Assembly: GCF_040548875.1 (NCBI RefSeq)
Contig: NZ_JBEPSJ010000004.1
Span: forward strand, 124,001-188,000
Reading direction: 5' to 3'
DNA: 64,000 nt
From: Conyzicola nivalis_A
GTDB taxonomy: Bacteria > Actinomycetota > Actinomycetes > Actinomycetales > Microbacteriaceae
Positions 26,400 through 34,958 of this stretch are shown here, one piece after another. A program made the position numbers and the translations under genes. Below the pieces are notes generated by a model. The model was given only the letters and a program-made list of their open reading frames with translations, ran no database searches and was not told where the DNA came from. Position 1 is the stretch's first letter. The number at the start of each line of letters is the position of its first letter.

Positions 26400-27809
26400 T
26401 CAGCGCTTCGTAGGGCGCAATAGGCGGGCGAGCCTGCCGAGGCGAAGACGATGCCCGACCCTTCCGATCAAGCCGCGGGCGAGGGCCCACCCGGACAGGG
26501 CGCCCGTTCCGAGCTGCGCCTGCGAGTCCTGCTCGGTGTCCGCTGGTTCCGGCCGGAATGCGAGGGTGTCCACCTTCACGGTCAGGTGTTCGCGCAGCTC
26601 CCGGGTGGTCGCGCTCCAACGCCAGTCTTCGCGCACCCTTTCGATATTGCCGACCACGCGCTCGCGCAGGTCGACGTCCGTGCTCAGCCGGGAGATGGCG
26701 GCCTTCATCGCCTCGACGTCGCCTGGCGGGGTCGCCAGGCCGAGCTGTTCCTTCTCTATGTAGTCGGCGAACCAGTCGCCGCTCGACACGATGCTCGGCA
26801 GTTTCGCCCAGAAGTGGTCGAGGACGCGGGTGCGGAACGCGTAGTGGGTCTCGAGCGACTGCTTGTGCGCCGACAGTGCGGCGTCGGCGTCGAGGAGGTA
26901 GTCGGCCCGCTCTTCCGCGGGGACCCAGTCGTGCAGGAAGATCACGGAGGTGCCTAGCACGCCGAGCGAGCGGGCGAGCTCTTCCGCCCTGTCGACGGCG
27001 GGCGGTTTGCCGATGGTGGCGTTGGGGTGCACCGTGCCGTAGAACACGAGCTTGATCCGTGAATCGGTCCCGGCGAGTTCGGCGACCGCGCGGATGGGCG
27101 TCAGAGCATCGAACCAGTCCCAGATGCCGCCCGCCCAGATGAGCACGAAGTCGTCGTCTGTGATGCCGTGGTGTCCGCGGAGCGCTGAGCGCTGCTGCAC
27201 CGGGTCGGACTCGGTCATGCCGAATGGTGCGAGCCCCACGATGTCGTCGGGGCCGCGACCTCCCAGGGTGCTCGGCCGAATGCCGTCCGAGGCCATGATG
27301 TAGCCCAGCCACCAGTCGCGCTGGCGTTCGTTAGACGTGACGAAGTAGCTGCCCGCCTTGCTCGCGAAACGGAAGTAACGCAGCAGCTCCGCGTACTCGC
27401 GGTCCTTGCCCTCGGCGTCTGTATGCCCGCTGATGCGCTCGGCGCCGATGGTCTCGATCGGGAGCGCGTTGTACAGGTCGTAGACGACCCGCTTTCCCGC
27501 ACGCAGTGCGTAGCGCACGACATTGGTGTCGAAGAACTGGCAGAAGACAATGTCGCACTCGTCGACCAGTTTCTGCAGGTCCTTGTGGTCGTGCCAGGTG
27601 CGCACCGTCACGTTGAGCGTGCCGAAGTCGAGAGCGGTGCTGCCCGATTCGGCGACCGCGAGGGTGACGGGCAGAAAGGGGGCGAGGGCCTTGGCCAGGG
27701 CGACGTACCGCATCCCGGGGCCGGCCATCTTCTCGCCGACCACGTCGGGCACGACCATGAGCAGTCGGACGGGCGGGACCACCGCGGGAGTGGAGGCTGA
27801 TTCTGCCAT
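26400..27809 (-). CDS. GT-B glycosyltransferase (GT4-like)
   Basis: A 469-residue protein with VRLLMVVPDVVGEKMAGPGM at residues 14-33 and a C-terminal donor domain with LIWAGGIWDWFDALTPIRAV and LSAHKQSLETHYAFRTRVLD. Both motifs recur in the C-terminal half of the neighbouring 823-residue fusion, so one probably arose from the other by duplication. Sugar specificity is unknown. It is 38 bp downstream of the GT2 fusion at 27848-29677 and in the same direction. Confidence 0.78.
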   Translation of the reverse strand: MAESASTPAVVPPVRLLMVVPDVVGEKMAGPGMRYVALAKALAPFLPVTLAVAESGSTALDFGTLNVTVRTWHDHKDLQKLVDECDIVFCQFFDTNVVRYALRAGKRVVYDLYNALPIETIGAERISGHTDAEGKDREYAELLRYFRFASKAGSYFVTSNERQRDWWLGYIMASDGIRPSTLGGRGPDDIVGLAPFGMTESDPVQQRSALRGHHGITDDDFVLIWAGGIWDWFDALTPIRAVAELAGTDSRIKLVFYGTVHPNATIGKPPAVDRAEELARSLGVLGTSVIFLHDWVPAEERADYLLDADAALSAHKQSLETHYAFRTRVLDHFWAKLPSIVSSGDWFADYIEKEQLGLATPPGDVEAMKAAISRLSTDVDLRERVVGNIERVREDWRWSATTRELREHLTVKVDTLAFRPEPADTEQDSQAQLGTGALSGWALARGLIGRVGHRLRLGRLARLLRPTKR

Positions 27810-27847
27810 GATTGCCGATCGGGTAGTGGGAGAGGGGCGTTCGGCCG

Positions 27848-29677
27848 TCAGACCGCGTTGTCGGCGATGGTCGCCAGGATCCGAGACATCTCCCGGGCGT
27901 TGAGGTCGTGGAGGCGCTCGGCCGTGCCCCGTCCGTTCCCGCCGAGTTCACGCCACACGCGGTCGTCGCCGAACAGATCGTCGAGCGCCGTGCGGAGGGC
28001 CGCTGCGGAGGCCGGGTCGATCAGGAGGCTGTTGTAGCCGTCGAGCACCTCGTACCGGGTCTTGTCGTTGAGTCGCCCGACGAACGCCCCGCCGACCCCC
28101 ATCAGCGCGAGCGGTGTGAGGCTCGTGTCGTATTCGGCCAGCGCGACGACGACCCGGGGGGCCATGGCGTTGATCTCCGCGAGCACGGCTGCCGTGGGCT
28201 CCGCCTCCTCGACATGTCGCACCGTCACCGAGAGCTGCGCGGCGGCGGCGTCGACGGTGGCGCGGCTCGAAGCATCGAGCCCCACCGTCACGACCGCGGT
28301 GCGGTCGCCGTCGCCGGCCATCGCGACGGGGGTGGTCACGGGGACGACGCGACCGCGGGTCTCCCACGCCGCCTCTGCCCGGAGCTGGTCGGCGGTCCAA
28401 CGGTTCGGGGCGATGTAGTCGAACTCTGGCTTGTAGTTCGCGATGATCGAATCCTGTCGGGCGCGGTCGGCCGGGTATCGTCCGCTCTCCACGCCGGGCA
28501 GCAGGTACGCGGGCTTGCCGTGCTGCAGCGCGGAAAGCCAGACCGTCTCGCTCGTACCCCAGTCGCACGACACTTTGACCGACTCGCGCGAGCGCAGTCG
28601 CTCGACGAGCTGCTCGTCGACACCGTCGCCGGCGATCTCGTGGACCTCGGTCGTGTGGCCGAGCGCACGCAGCTGCGCCGCCTGCTGGGTGACGTAGTCA
28701 CGCCACGCGGGTGTGGCGGCCGGGCTGAGCACGTAATCGACGGTGGGCGTCGCGGACAGGGTGCGGGTGAGGAACTGGGCGCTCCAACGGCGCCAGAAGT
28801 AGCGCATCGAACCCAGTTCACGCTGGCCCTGGCTGTAGCCGCGGCTTGCCGACTCGTGGTGGACGAGCATCGACGCGGGCTGGTAGTAGCAGCGGATGCC
28901 GGCGTCCCACGCCCGGAGGCCGTAGTCGACGTCTTCGAAACCGAGCCAGAACTGCTCGTCGAGCGGACCGAGCGTGGCGTACGCGTCGCGCCTGATGTAG
29001 ACGCACGCCCCAGAGATCGACCGGTTGTAGGTGGCCACGTTGGCGACAGGTCGGGTCGCGGCGCTGCCGACGAACAGGTGCCCGAACCACTGCGGGGCCA
29101 ACAGCCGCGCATAGTAGGTGCCGCCGTACTGCACAGTGCCGTTCGGATAGACGAGCTTCGGGCTGACCAGACCGATTCTGGGGTCGATCGCGTAGGCGGA
29201 GTACTGCAGCGCCTCGAGCCATCCGTCTTTGGCGACGATGTCGCTGTTGAGCAAGACGATGTCGTGCCGGGCGAGGGCCATGCCCATGTTGACCGTGCCG
29301 GCGAACCCGACGCGCTCCTCCTTGAAGATGACACGGACGGTCGGCGACTGGAACGCACGCAGCAGTTCGCTGTTCGCCGGCTGGCAGTAGTCGTCGACGA
29401 TGATCACCTCGTAGTCGAAGCCGGCGCACGTCGCCTCGATGCTGTCGACGGCTGCCCTGAGCAGCGGGATGTCGTTGTAGCTGGGGATGACGATGCTCAC
29501 CGGACGGCGTTCGCGAGTCGCCCACTCCCGCATCGGGATGTTCGCGGTGAGGCCCGCCGTGTTGCGCTCGTAGGCGCGGGGGCCCTCCGCCCGTCGCAGT
29601 GCGTCGGTCGCGCCCTTAGGCAGCTTCTTAGCAGCCCGCACGAGTGCGGACCGGAGCCGGTTCTTCAGAGCAGGCAC
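27848..29677 (-). CDS. GT2 glycosyltransferase with C-terminal GT-B-like domain
   Basis: A 609-residue protein. After a basic N-terminus, residues 58-300 form a GT2 domain with VSIVIPSYNDIPLL, VIIVDDYCQPA, LLNSDIVAKDGW and FEDVDYGLRAWDAG. The last 280 residues look like a partial GT-B fold (WGTSETVWLSALQHGKPAYL, then GYNSLLIDPAS near the end). That domain lacks an EX7E motif, so it may be non-catalytic or bind the growing chain. Only 1 bp separates it from the upstream glycosyltransferase stop-start junction, which indicates tight co-expression. Confidence 0.78.
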   Translation of the reverse strand: MPALKNRLRSALVRAAKKLPKGATDALRRAEGPRAYERNTAGLTANIPMREWATRERRPVSIVIPSYNDIPLLRAAVDSIEATCAGFDYEVIIVDDYCQPANSELLRAFQSPTVRVIFKEERVGFAGTVNMGMALARHDIVLLNSDIVAKDGWLEALQYSAYAIDPRIGLVSPKLVYPNGTVQYGGTYYARLLAPQWFGHLFVGSAATRPVANVATYNRSISGACVYIRRDAYATLGPLDEQFWLGFEDVDYGLRAWDAGIRCYYQPASMLVHHESASRGYSQGQRELGSMRYFWRRWSAQFLTRTLSATPTVDYVLSPAATPAWRDYVTQQAAQLRALGHTTEVHEIAGDGVDEQLVERLRSRESVKVSCDWGTSETVWLSALQHGKPAYLLPGVESGRYPADRARQDSIIANYKPEFDYIAPNRWTADQLRAEAAWETRGRVVPVTTPVAMAGDGDRTAVVTVGLDASSRATVDAAAAQLSVTVRHVEEAEPTAAVLAEINAMAPRVVVALAEYDTSLTPLALMGVGGAFVGRLNDKTRYEVLDGYNSLLIDPASAAALRTALDDLFGDDRVWRELGGNGRGTAERLHDLNAREMSRILATIADNAV

Positions 29678-29678
29678 G

Positions 29679-31628
29679 TCAGTTCGCCCTTTCGTAGAGC
29701 GCCTCGAACGAGTCGAGGATGACGGCCCAGGTGTGCCGGGCCGCGGTCTCGAGACCGGCGACGCGCAGCCGCTCCCTCAGGTCAGGTTCGTCGAGCAGAC
29801 GTCGCATCGCTGCGGCGAGACCGTCGGAGTCGCCCACCTCGACCATGAGGCAGTTGACACCGTCGATGCAGAAGCCCCGGTTTCCATGGGAGTCGGTCGT
29901 GATGACGGGGCAGCCGGCGGCCATCGCCTCGATGATCGGAAGGCCGAAGCCCTCGTGCAGCGAGGTCTGTACGAACATGGTCGCCCGGTTGTACAGCACG
30001 TTCAGCTCGGCGTCGCTCGGTCGGACCGTGTAGTCGACGCGTTCGTCGTCGACGATGTCCGGCTCGGAGCCGAACAGCGACAGGCGCGGGCGGTCGTCGC
30101 CCATCGACTTCCACGCCTTCTCGGTCATGGCGAAATTCTTCTGGAAGAACGACCGGCCGACGGCGATGACGGTGTTGTCGTCGCGCTCGACACCGTCGAC
30201 GAGATGGAATTTGTCTTTGTCGTAAGCGCTCGGGATGAGCAGCGCCTCGCTGCCGATCTCCTCGAGCTCGCCCTGCTGGTAGGTGGCGATGGTGATCTGC
30301 GTGAACTCCTTGCGGTACGACGCCGCCACGGCCGCCTTGCCCGAGGGGTCGTCCGGGTAGAACCAGGTCTCGAACTCCTGCACGTAGTACATGGGGACGC
30401 CGGAGTTCACACTGGCGAGCCAGACGACCTGCGCGGTCTCCCACCAGGTCGCGACCTTGATTGCCTCTTCGTTGCGCAGCGCCACCTGGAGGTCGGCGTA
30501 GGAGTTGAACTTCTTGACACGCACGTTGAGGTCGACCCAGGTGGGCTGGTCTTCCAGCGACCAGACCTCGACGTCGAAGCCGCGTTCGAGAAGACCGTTG
30601 GTCTGTTCGAAGACGGTGCGGATGCCGCCGCTCACGCTCGTCGCGTTGAGGACGTAGATCACCCGGCGTCTTCCGTCGGCTGCGACCACCGAGCGGTTGG
30701 ACTGCCACTGCCGGTCGGCGTCGTACGTGCGGGGAAGGGTGATGGCGTTCACCGCCAGCTGCACCGGGGCGAAGGCCAGCGTGCGCACGTTCTGCCGCCA
30801 GCCGGCACCGATGAAGCGGGCGACCTGCTCGTCGAAGCTCAGGCCGTCGGCGTCGGAACGGGCGAACCTGATCCTGTCGATCGCGTCGCTCGTGGCGTAG
30901 AAACCGTGCGCGTTCGCCGCCAGCACATAGCGCGGTACGTCGCGATGGCCGTAGTCGACCGCGGGCGGCGGGCGTGTCGACCATTCGGCACGCGAACGGT
31001 CCCATTCGAACCCGGCGACGACGTCGTCCCCGTGCAGCAGCGCTGGCACGACTATGCCGATCTCGTTCGTCAGCGGTTCGTAGGCGTGCGCGGCGTGCTG
31101 GATCCGGATGATCGCGAACGGGTCGACGAGGGGGTTTCCCGCGTCGACGATGAAGACGTCGTTGGCTCGCCAGTGCTGTTGGATGTATCCCTTGACCTCG
31201 AGGAGGTCGGTGTCGGCCCCGCGGTGGTCGTCGAGGAAGTCGCACGCCGTATAGAAGGTCGGGTCGACGTCGACGAGTGTCGCCGCCGCCTCGGTCGAGA
31301 TGAGGAAGTGGCAGTGCAGGTCACCGCGGGTGCGGCGGATCCAGCCGGAGAGGTCTTCGTCGGTCGAGCCGACGACGACGACCACGAGGTGGCGCCGGTG
31401 CACCATGTGCCACTTGCGTGCGATGTTCTCGTCGAGCGTCGACTTCAGCCCGTTCGCAAAGATGTGCACGGGGGTGGTGTCGCGGATGTTGTCGGTGAGG
31501 TACCGGATATTGCCGGACGGCCCGTAGCGGATCACGAGCCTCAGCTGCACGCCGGCCGCGGAAGCGACCCTGGCGACTCCACGCCGTGCTCGCTGGGCTA
31601 GGGCGTGAAAGAGCGATGGCGTCGAAAT
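29679..31628 (-). CDS. Two-part glycosyltransferase with C-terminal GT4 domain
   Basis: The C-terminal half is a clear GT4 domain: YVLNATSVSGGIRTVFEQTN on the acceptor side and SLHEGFGLPIIEAMAAG with a full EX7E pair. The N-terminal 330 residues contain VHIFANGL and FIVDAGNPLVDP, perhaps a degenerate GT-A domain. The start is uncertain. The open frame reaches 31817, but a -10 box on this strand at 31711-31716 lies downstream of the ATGs at 31817 and 31739. AAAGGA at 31636-31641 stands 7 nt before an in-frame ATT at 31628, giving 649 residues; GTG at 31661 is an alternative without a ribosome site. It is the first of the five-gene leftward glycosyltransferase operon. Confidence 0.78.
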   Translation of the reverse strand: MSTPSLFHALAQRARRGVARVASAAGVQLRLVIRYGPSGNIRYLTDNIRDTTPVHIFANGLKSTLDENIARKWHMVHRRHLVVVVVGSTDEDLSGWIRRTRGDLHCHFLISTEAAATLVDVDPTFYTACDFLDDHRGADTDLLEVKGYIQQHWRANDVFIVDAGNPLVDPFAIIRIQHAAHAYEPLTNEIGIVVPALLHGDDVVAGFEWDRSRAEWSTRPPPAVDYGHRDVPRYVLAANAHGFYATSDAIDRIRFARSDADGLSFDEQVARFIGAGWRQNVRTLAFAPVQLAVNAITLPRTYDADRQWQSNRSVVAADGRRRVIYVLNATSVSGGIRTVFEQTNGLLERGFDVEVWSLEDQPTWVDLNVRVKKFNSYADLQVALRNEEAIKVATWWETAQVVWLASVNSGVPMYYVQEFETWFYPDDPSGKAAVAASYRKEFTQITIATYQQGELEEIGSEALLIPSAYDKDKFHLVDGVERDDNTVIAVGRSFFQKNFAMTEKAWKSMGDDRPRLSLFGSEPDIVDDERVDYTVRPSDAELNVLYNRATMFVQTSLHEGFGLPIIEAMAAGCPVITTDSHGNRGFCIDGVNCLMVEVGDSDGLAAAMRRLLDEPDLRERLRVAGLETAARHTWAVILDSFEALYERAN

Positions 31629-31710
31629 GTCGTAGTCCTTTGAGAGAGGTGTGGTTCGCACAGCTGTCGCGCGCTTCGAGTGCACAGTATGGGTACCCGT
31701 CGGGACCGCA

Positions 31711-31716
31711 ATTCTA
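31711..31716 (-). promoter_or_regulatory. -10 box for the leftward glycosyltransferase operon
   Basis: TAGAAT on the minus strand, about 80 nt ahead of the AAAGGA/ATT start of the glycosyltransferase gene. No good -35 is visible at 17-18 nt. It lies in the 250-bp divergent gap to the ABC exporter genes, which otherwise holds no gene. Confidence 0.35.
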
Positions 31717-31845
31717 GGCCACTCGGATTTCTCCGCCATACTTGATGCGGCTCCTGCTCCCGAAGTGTATGTACACCGGCTGGCAGTTCCACGAGAGGCC
31801 CCGCCGTACTCCAGCATGCCCGGGTGTAGGCCAATTGAGCGCGTA

Positions 31846-31851
31846 TAGAAT
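31846..31851 (+). promoter_or_regulatory. -10 box for the Wzm/Wzt genes
   Basis: TAGAAT within TATAGAAT, about 27 nt ahead of the permease ATG. GGAAGTGAG provides a ribosome binding site just before that start. A -35 element is not evident. Confidence 0.4.
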
Positions 31852-31878
31852 GATCAATCAGTCATCGGAAGTGAGCTT

Positions 31879-32793
31879 ATGGACCAGCGCGACCCCGGCA
31901 GTTCGCCAACGCTGCGGGTGATCGACGAACCACTGCGCGAGATCGGTGGCCGCGGATCGCGGAGCACCTGGTCGTCGATTACCGAGATCGTGCAGCATCG
32001 CCAGCTGCTCGGCCGTCTCGTCAACCGCGAGATCCGCGCCCGCTATAAGAACAGCACCCTCGGCGTCGTGTGGTCGCTGATGCGACCCCTCGCGCAGCTC
32101 GTCATCTACTACGTCGCCATCGGGCAGTTCCTCGGTGCGGCGCGCAACGTCCCCGACTTCGCGATCTTCGTGTTCACCGGTCTCACCATCTGGTCCCTGT
32201 TCTCCGAGATCGTCAGCTCGGGCACGGGGTCGATCCTCGCCAACGCGGGCCTGATCAAGAAGGTCTATCTCCCCCGCGAGATCTTCCCGCTCGCCGCCGT
32301 CGGCGGCGCCTTGTTCAACTTCGTCGTGCAGTTCCTGGTGCTCGTCGTCGCCACGATCGTCCTCGGACGACTGCCGCTCAGTCCGAACCTGCTCTACCTC
32401 CCCCTGGCCATCGTGCTCATGGTGGTACTGGGCACCGCGATCGCCCTCGTGCTCTCGGCGGTGAACGTGTATCTCCGCGACGTCGAGCACCTCATCGACA
32501 TCTTTCTCATGGTCTTCTTCTGGGCGTCGCCCATCGTCTACTCCGTCACGTTCGTGAACGAGGCCCTCCAGGGGTCCTGGATCGAGCAGGTCTATCTGGC
32601 GAACCCGGTCACCCTCGCCGTCCTCGGCATGCAGAAGGCCATGTGGGTCGCCGGGGTGAACGACCCCTCGCAGTTCTGGCCGGACGACCTGGGTCTGCGC
32701 ATGCTGATCGCCCTCGGCGTCAGCCTGGTCGCGCTCTTCCTCGCACAACGGGTCTTCTCACGACTACAGGGCAATTTCGCCCAGGAGCTGTAA
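31879..32793 (+). CDS. wzm: ABC polysaccharide exporter permease (Wzm)
   Basis: A 304-residue ABC-2 type permease with six predicted TMs after a cytoplasmic N-terminus. RLVNREIRARYKNSTLGVVW before TM1, then the conserved MRPLAQL and the YLPREIFPLA loop are typical of O-antigen/teichoic acid exporters (Wzm, TagG). It exports an undecaprenyl-linked polysaccharide together with the ATPase encoded 4 bp downstream. It diverges from the glycosyltransferase operon, whose product it may transport. Confidence 0.92.
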   Translation: MDQRDPGSSPTLRVIDEPLREIGGRGSRSTWSSITEIVQHRQLLGRLVNREIRARYKNSTLGVVWSLMRPLAQLVIYYVAIGQFLGAARNVPDFAIFVFTGLTIWSLFSEIVSSGTGSILANAGLIKKVYLPREIFPLAAVGGALFNFVVQFLVLVVATIVLGRLPLSPNLLYLPLAIVLMVVLGTAIALVLSAVNVYLRDVEHLIDIFLMVFFWASPIVYSVTFVNEALQGSWIEQVYLANPVTLAVLGMQKAMWVAGVNDPSQFWPDDLGLRMLIALGVSLVALFLAQRVFSRLQGNFAQEL

Positions 32794-32797
32794 GACA

Positions 32798-34042
32798 ATG
32801 AACATCACCGAGACCGCCGTCAACACCGAAGCGATCATCTCCGTCCGAGACGCCTCCAAGCGGTTCGTGCTGCACAAGGACAAGTCCATCAAGGATCGCA
32901 TCCTGTACTTCCGCAGCCGCGAGAAGTCGCGTTCCGACTTCTGGGCGCTCCGCAACATCTCCCTCGAGGTCGAACAGGGGCAGACTCTGGGCCTCATCGG
33001 CCACAACGGCTCGGGTAAGAGCACGCTGCTCAAGCTCATCGGCGGCATCATCGACCCCACCTCGGGCGCCGTGCTGCGCCGCGGTCGCGTCGCGGCGCTC
33101 CTCGAGCTCGGCGCCGGATTCCATCCCGACCTCTCCGGCCGGGCGAACGTCTACATCAACGCCGCCATCCTCGGACTCAGCACCGCCGAGACCGACCTCG
33201 TCTTCGACGACATCGTCGAGTTCTCCGGCATCGGCGAGTTCATCGAGACACAGGTGAAGTTCTACTCCTCCGGCATGTACGTGCGTCTCGCCTTCGCCGT
33301 CGCGGTGCACTCCGATCCCGATCTGCTCCTCGTCGACGAGGTGCTGGCGGTCGGCGACGAACCATTCCAGCAGAAGTGCATGAACAAGATCCGCGAGTTC
33401 CAGCGCGAGGGCCGCACGATCGTTCTCGTGAGCCACTCGGCGGAGCAGGTGGCCGACGTCTGCACACGCGCCGTCGTCCTAGACGCCGGTGAGATCGTGC
33501 ACGACGGCGACGTCGGCGAGGGCATCCGGGTACTCCGGGAAGGCTACGAACGCGATCGTGTAGCCGCTGCCGCCAAGGAGCGCGCCTCCGCGGACGCCGC
33601 CGAGCAGCTCGCAGGGGCCGTGGACATCCTGGCCGTCGATGTGACCACCGCCGACGGCAAGGCCGCGGGCGCGGAACCCATCGCGCCGGGGAGCTCGCTC
33701 ACATTCACCATCCGCGCGCGGGTGAACTCGCCCGTCGACTGGATCACGGGATTCACGCTGCAGTCGATGCTCGGGCAGACGATCTACTACCTCAACACCA
33801 AGGGGCTGGAGCTGGAGACCCCGACCGCGCCCGGCGACTACGCCATCTCGTTCACCCTCCCCGACGTCAACTTCGGTCGCGAGCGCCTCATCATCAGCGC
33901 GGGCGCGGAGACCGGCGACGGCGTCACCATCGCCCAGCTGCAGAACGCCGGCCACCTCGACTTCGCCCCCGACCCCACGGGCGGCGGCGTGGTCCAGTTC
34001 GCCGCGACCGGTGCCATCAACTCGGTAGAACGAGTGTCGTGA
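32798..34042 (+). CDS. wzt: ABC polysaccharide exporter ATPase (Wzt)
   Basis: A 414-residue ATPase. Walker A GHNGSGKST is at 68-76, the signature YSSGMYVRLAFA comes later, followed by Walker B DLLLVDEVLAVGDE and the switch His in LVSHS. Residues from about 265 to the end form an additional beta-rich Wzt_C-like domain, which in O-antigen exporters recognises the completed glycan end. That points to export of a finished polymer. The following GT2 gene overlaps its stop by 4 nt (GTGA). Confidence 0.92.
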   Translation: MNITETAVNTEAIISVRDASKRFVLHKDKSIKDRILYFRSREKSRSDFWALRNISLEVEQGQTLGLIGHNGSGKSTLLKLIGGIIDPTSGAVLRRGRVAALLELGAGFHPDLSGRANVYINAAILGLSTAETDLVFDDIVEFSGIGEFIETQVKFYSSGMYVRLAFAVAVHSDPDLLLVDEVLAVGDEPFQQKCMNKIREFQREGRTIVLVSHSAEQVADVCTRAVVLDAGEIVHDGDVGEGIRVLREGYERDRVAAAAKERASADAAEQLAGAVDILAVDVTTADGKAAGAEPIAPGSSLTFTIRARVNSPVDWITGFTLQSMLGQTIYYLNTKGLELETPTAPGDYAISFTLPDVNFGRERLIISAGAETGDGVTIAQLQNAGHLDFAPDPTGGGVVQFAATGAINSVERVS

Positions 34043-34914
34043 GCGCGGCGTCCTCGGCCGACGCCGCGAGAACTGCCATCGTCACTGTGAGCTACGGCTC
34101 GTTCGACGTGCTCGTGGGGTTTCTGGACTCCGTCGCTGCGGCGAGCTCGCAGCCCACGACCGTCGTCGTCGCCGACAACGTGCCCAGCGGCGACGCGGTT
34201 GTCGCGGAGCTCGCCAGGGAACACGCCGTCACCTATCTCCCGCTGAACGCGAACCTCGGATACGGCGGCGCCATCAATGCGGCGGTCGCGACGCTTCCCT
34301 CGTCCGTCGAGTGGATCCTGGTCAGCAATCCCGACGTCAGCCTCACCCGCGGGGCGCTCGACACCCTCGTCGCCGTCGGGGACTCCGACCCCCGGATCGG
34401 CTCCGTGGGACCGGAGGTGCTCACCGCGGAGGGCGATGTGTACCCGTCCGCCCGCTCCGTGCCGTCGCTGCGCACGGGCGTCGGCCACGCCCTCTTCGTC
34501 AATCTGTGGGCCGGCAACCCCTGGACCCGCTCCTACCGCAACGACACGGACACCCGCGTGGAGAGGCGAGATGCCGGATGGCTCTCCGGCTCCTGCGTGC
34601 TCGTGCGCCGCTCCGCGTTCACCGAGCTCGGCGGATTCGACTCCGGCTTCTTCATGTACTTCGAAGACGTCGACCTCGGCTACCGGCTGGGCAAGCTCGG
34701 CTATCGCAACGTGTACGAACCGTCGGCCCAGGTCGTGCACACGGGGGCGCATTCGACGACGAGCGACTCGGCACGCATGATCCAGGCGCATCACGACAGC
34801 GCCCGCCGGTTCCTCAACAAGAAGTACTCCGGCTGGTGGCTGTGGCCGATTCGCGTGTCGCTCACCGTCGGCTTGAAGGTGCGCTCGGCTCTCGTGCGAC
34901 GGTCGTTCCGTTAG
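34039..34914 (+). CDS. GT2 rhamnosyltransferase-like enzyme
   Basis: A 291-residue enzyme with TVSYGSFDVLVGFLDSV, VADNVPSGD, NLGYGGAINAAV, SNPDVSLTRGALD and FFMYFEDVDLGYRLGKLGYR. This pattern is shared with WbbL-type rhamnosyltransferases. In M. tuberculosis wbbL and rmlD also lie next to each other, and rmlB/rmlD follow here. It may therefore add the first rhamnose to a lipid-linked acceptor, which is inferred from context. The GTG start overlaps the wzt stop. Confidence 0.85.
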   Translation: MSAASSADAARTAIVTVSYGSFDVLVGFLDSVAAASSQPTTVVVADNVPSGDAVVAELAREHAVTYLPLNANLGYGGAINAAVATLPSSVEWILVSNPDVSLTRGALDTLVAVGDSDPRIGSVGPEVLTAEGDVYPSARSVPSLRTGVGHALFVNLWAGNPWTRSYRNDTDTRVERRDAGWLSGSCVLVRRSAFTELGGFDSGFFMYFEDVDLGYRLGKLGYRNVYEPSAQVVHTGAHSTTSDSARMIQAHHDSARRFLNKKYSGWWLWPIRVSLTVGLKVRSALVRRSFR

Positions 34915-34917
34915 AAT
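34912..34917 (+). promoter_or_regulatory. Possible -10 box for rmlB-rmlD
   Basis: TAGAAT overlaps the stop codon of the GT2 gene and lies 41 nt ahead of the rmlB ATG. AAGGAA at 34943-34948 is the ribosome site. This would allow rmlBD expression apart from the exporter genes. Confidence 0.35.
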
Positions 34918-34958
34918 CGACCCGGCATTGTCCGCTGTTCGCAAGGAATCCAACCCCC

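Noticed and set aside
27908..29722. A 604-codon open frame on the plus strand opposite the GT2/GT-B gene
   Set aside because: High GC gives long antisense frames. Its translation is rich in Arg, Gly and Asp with no domain, while the minus strand has clear GT2 motifs.
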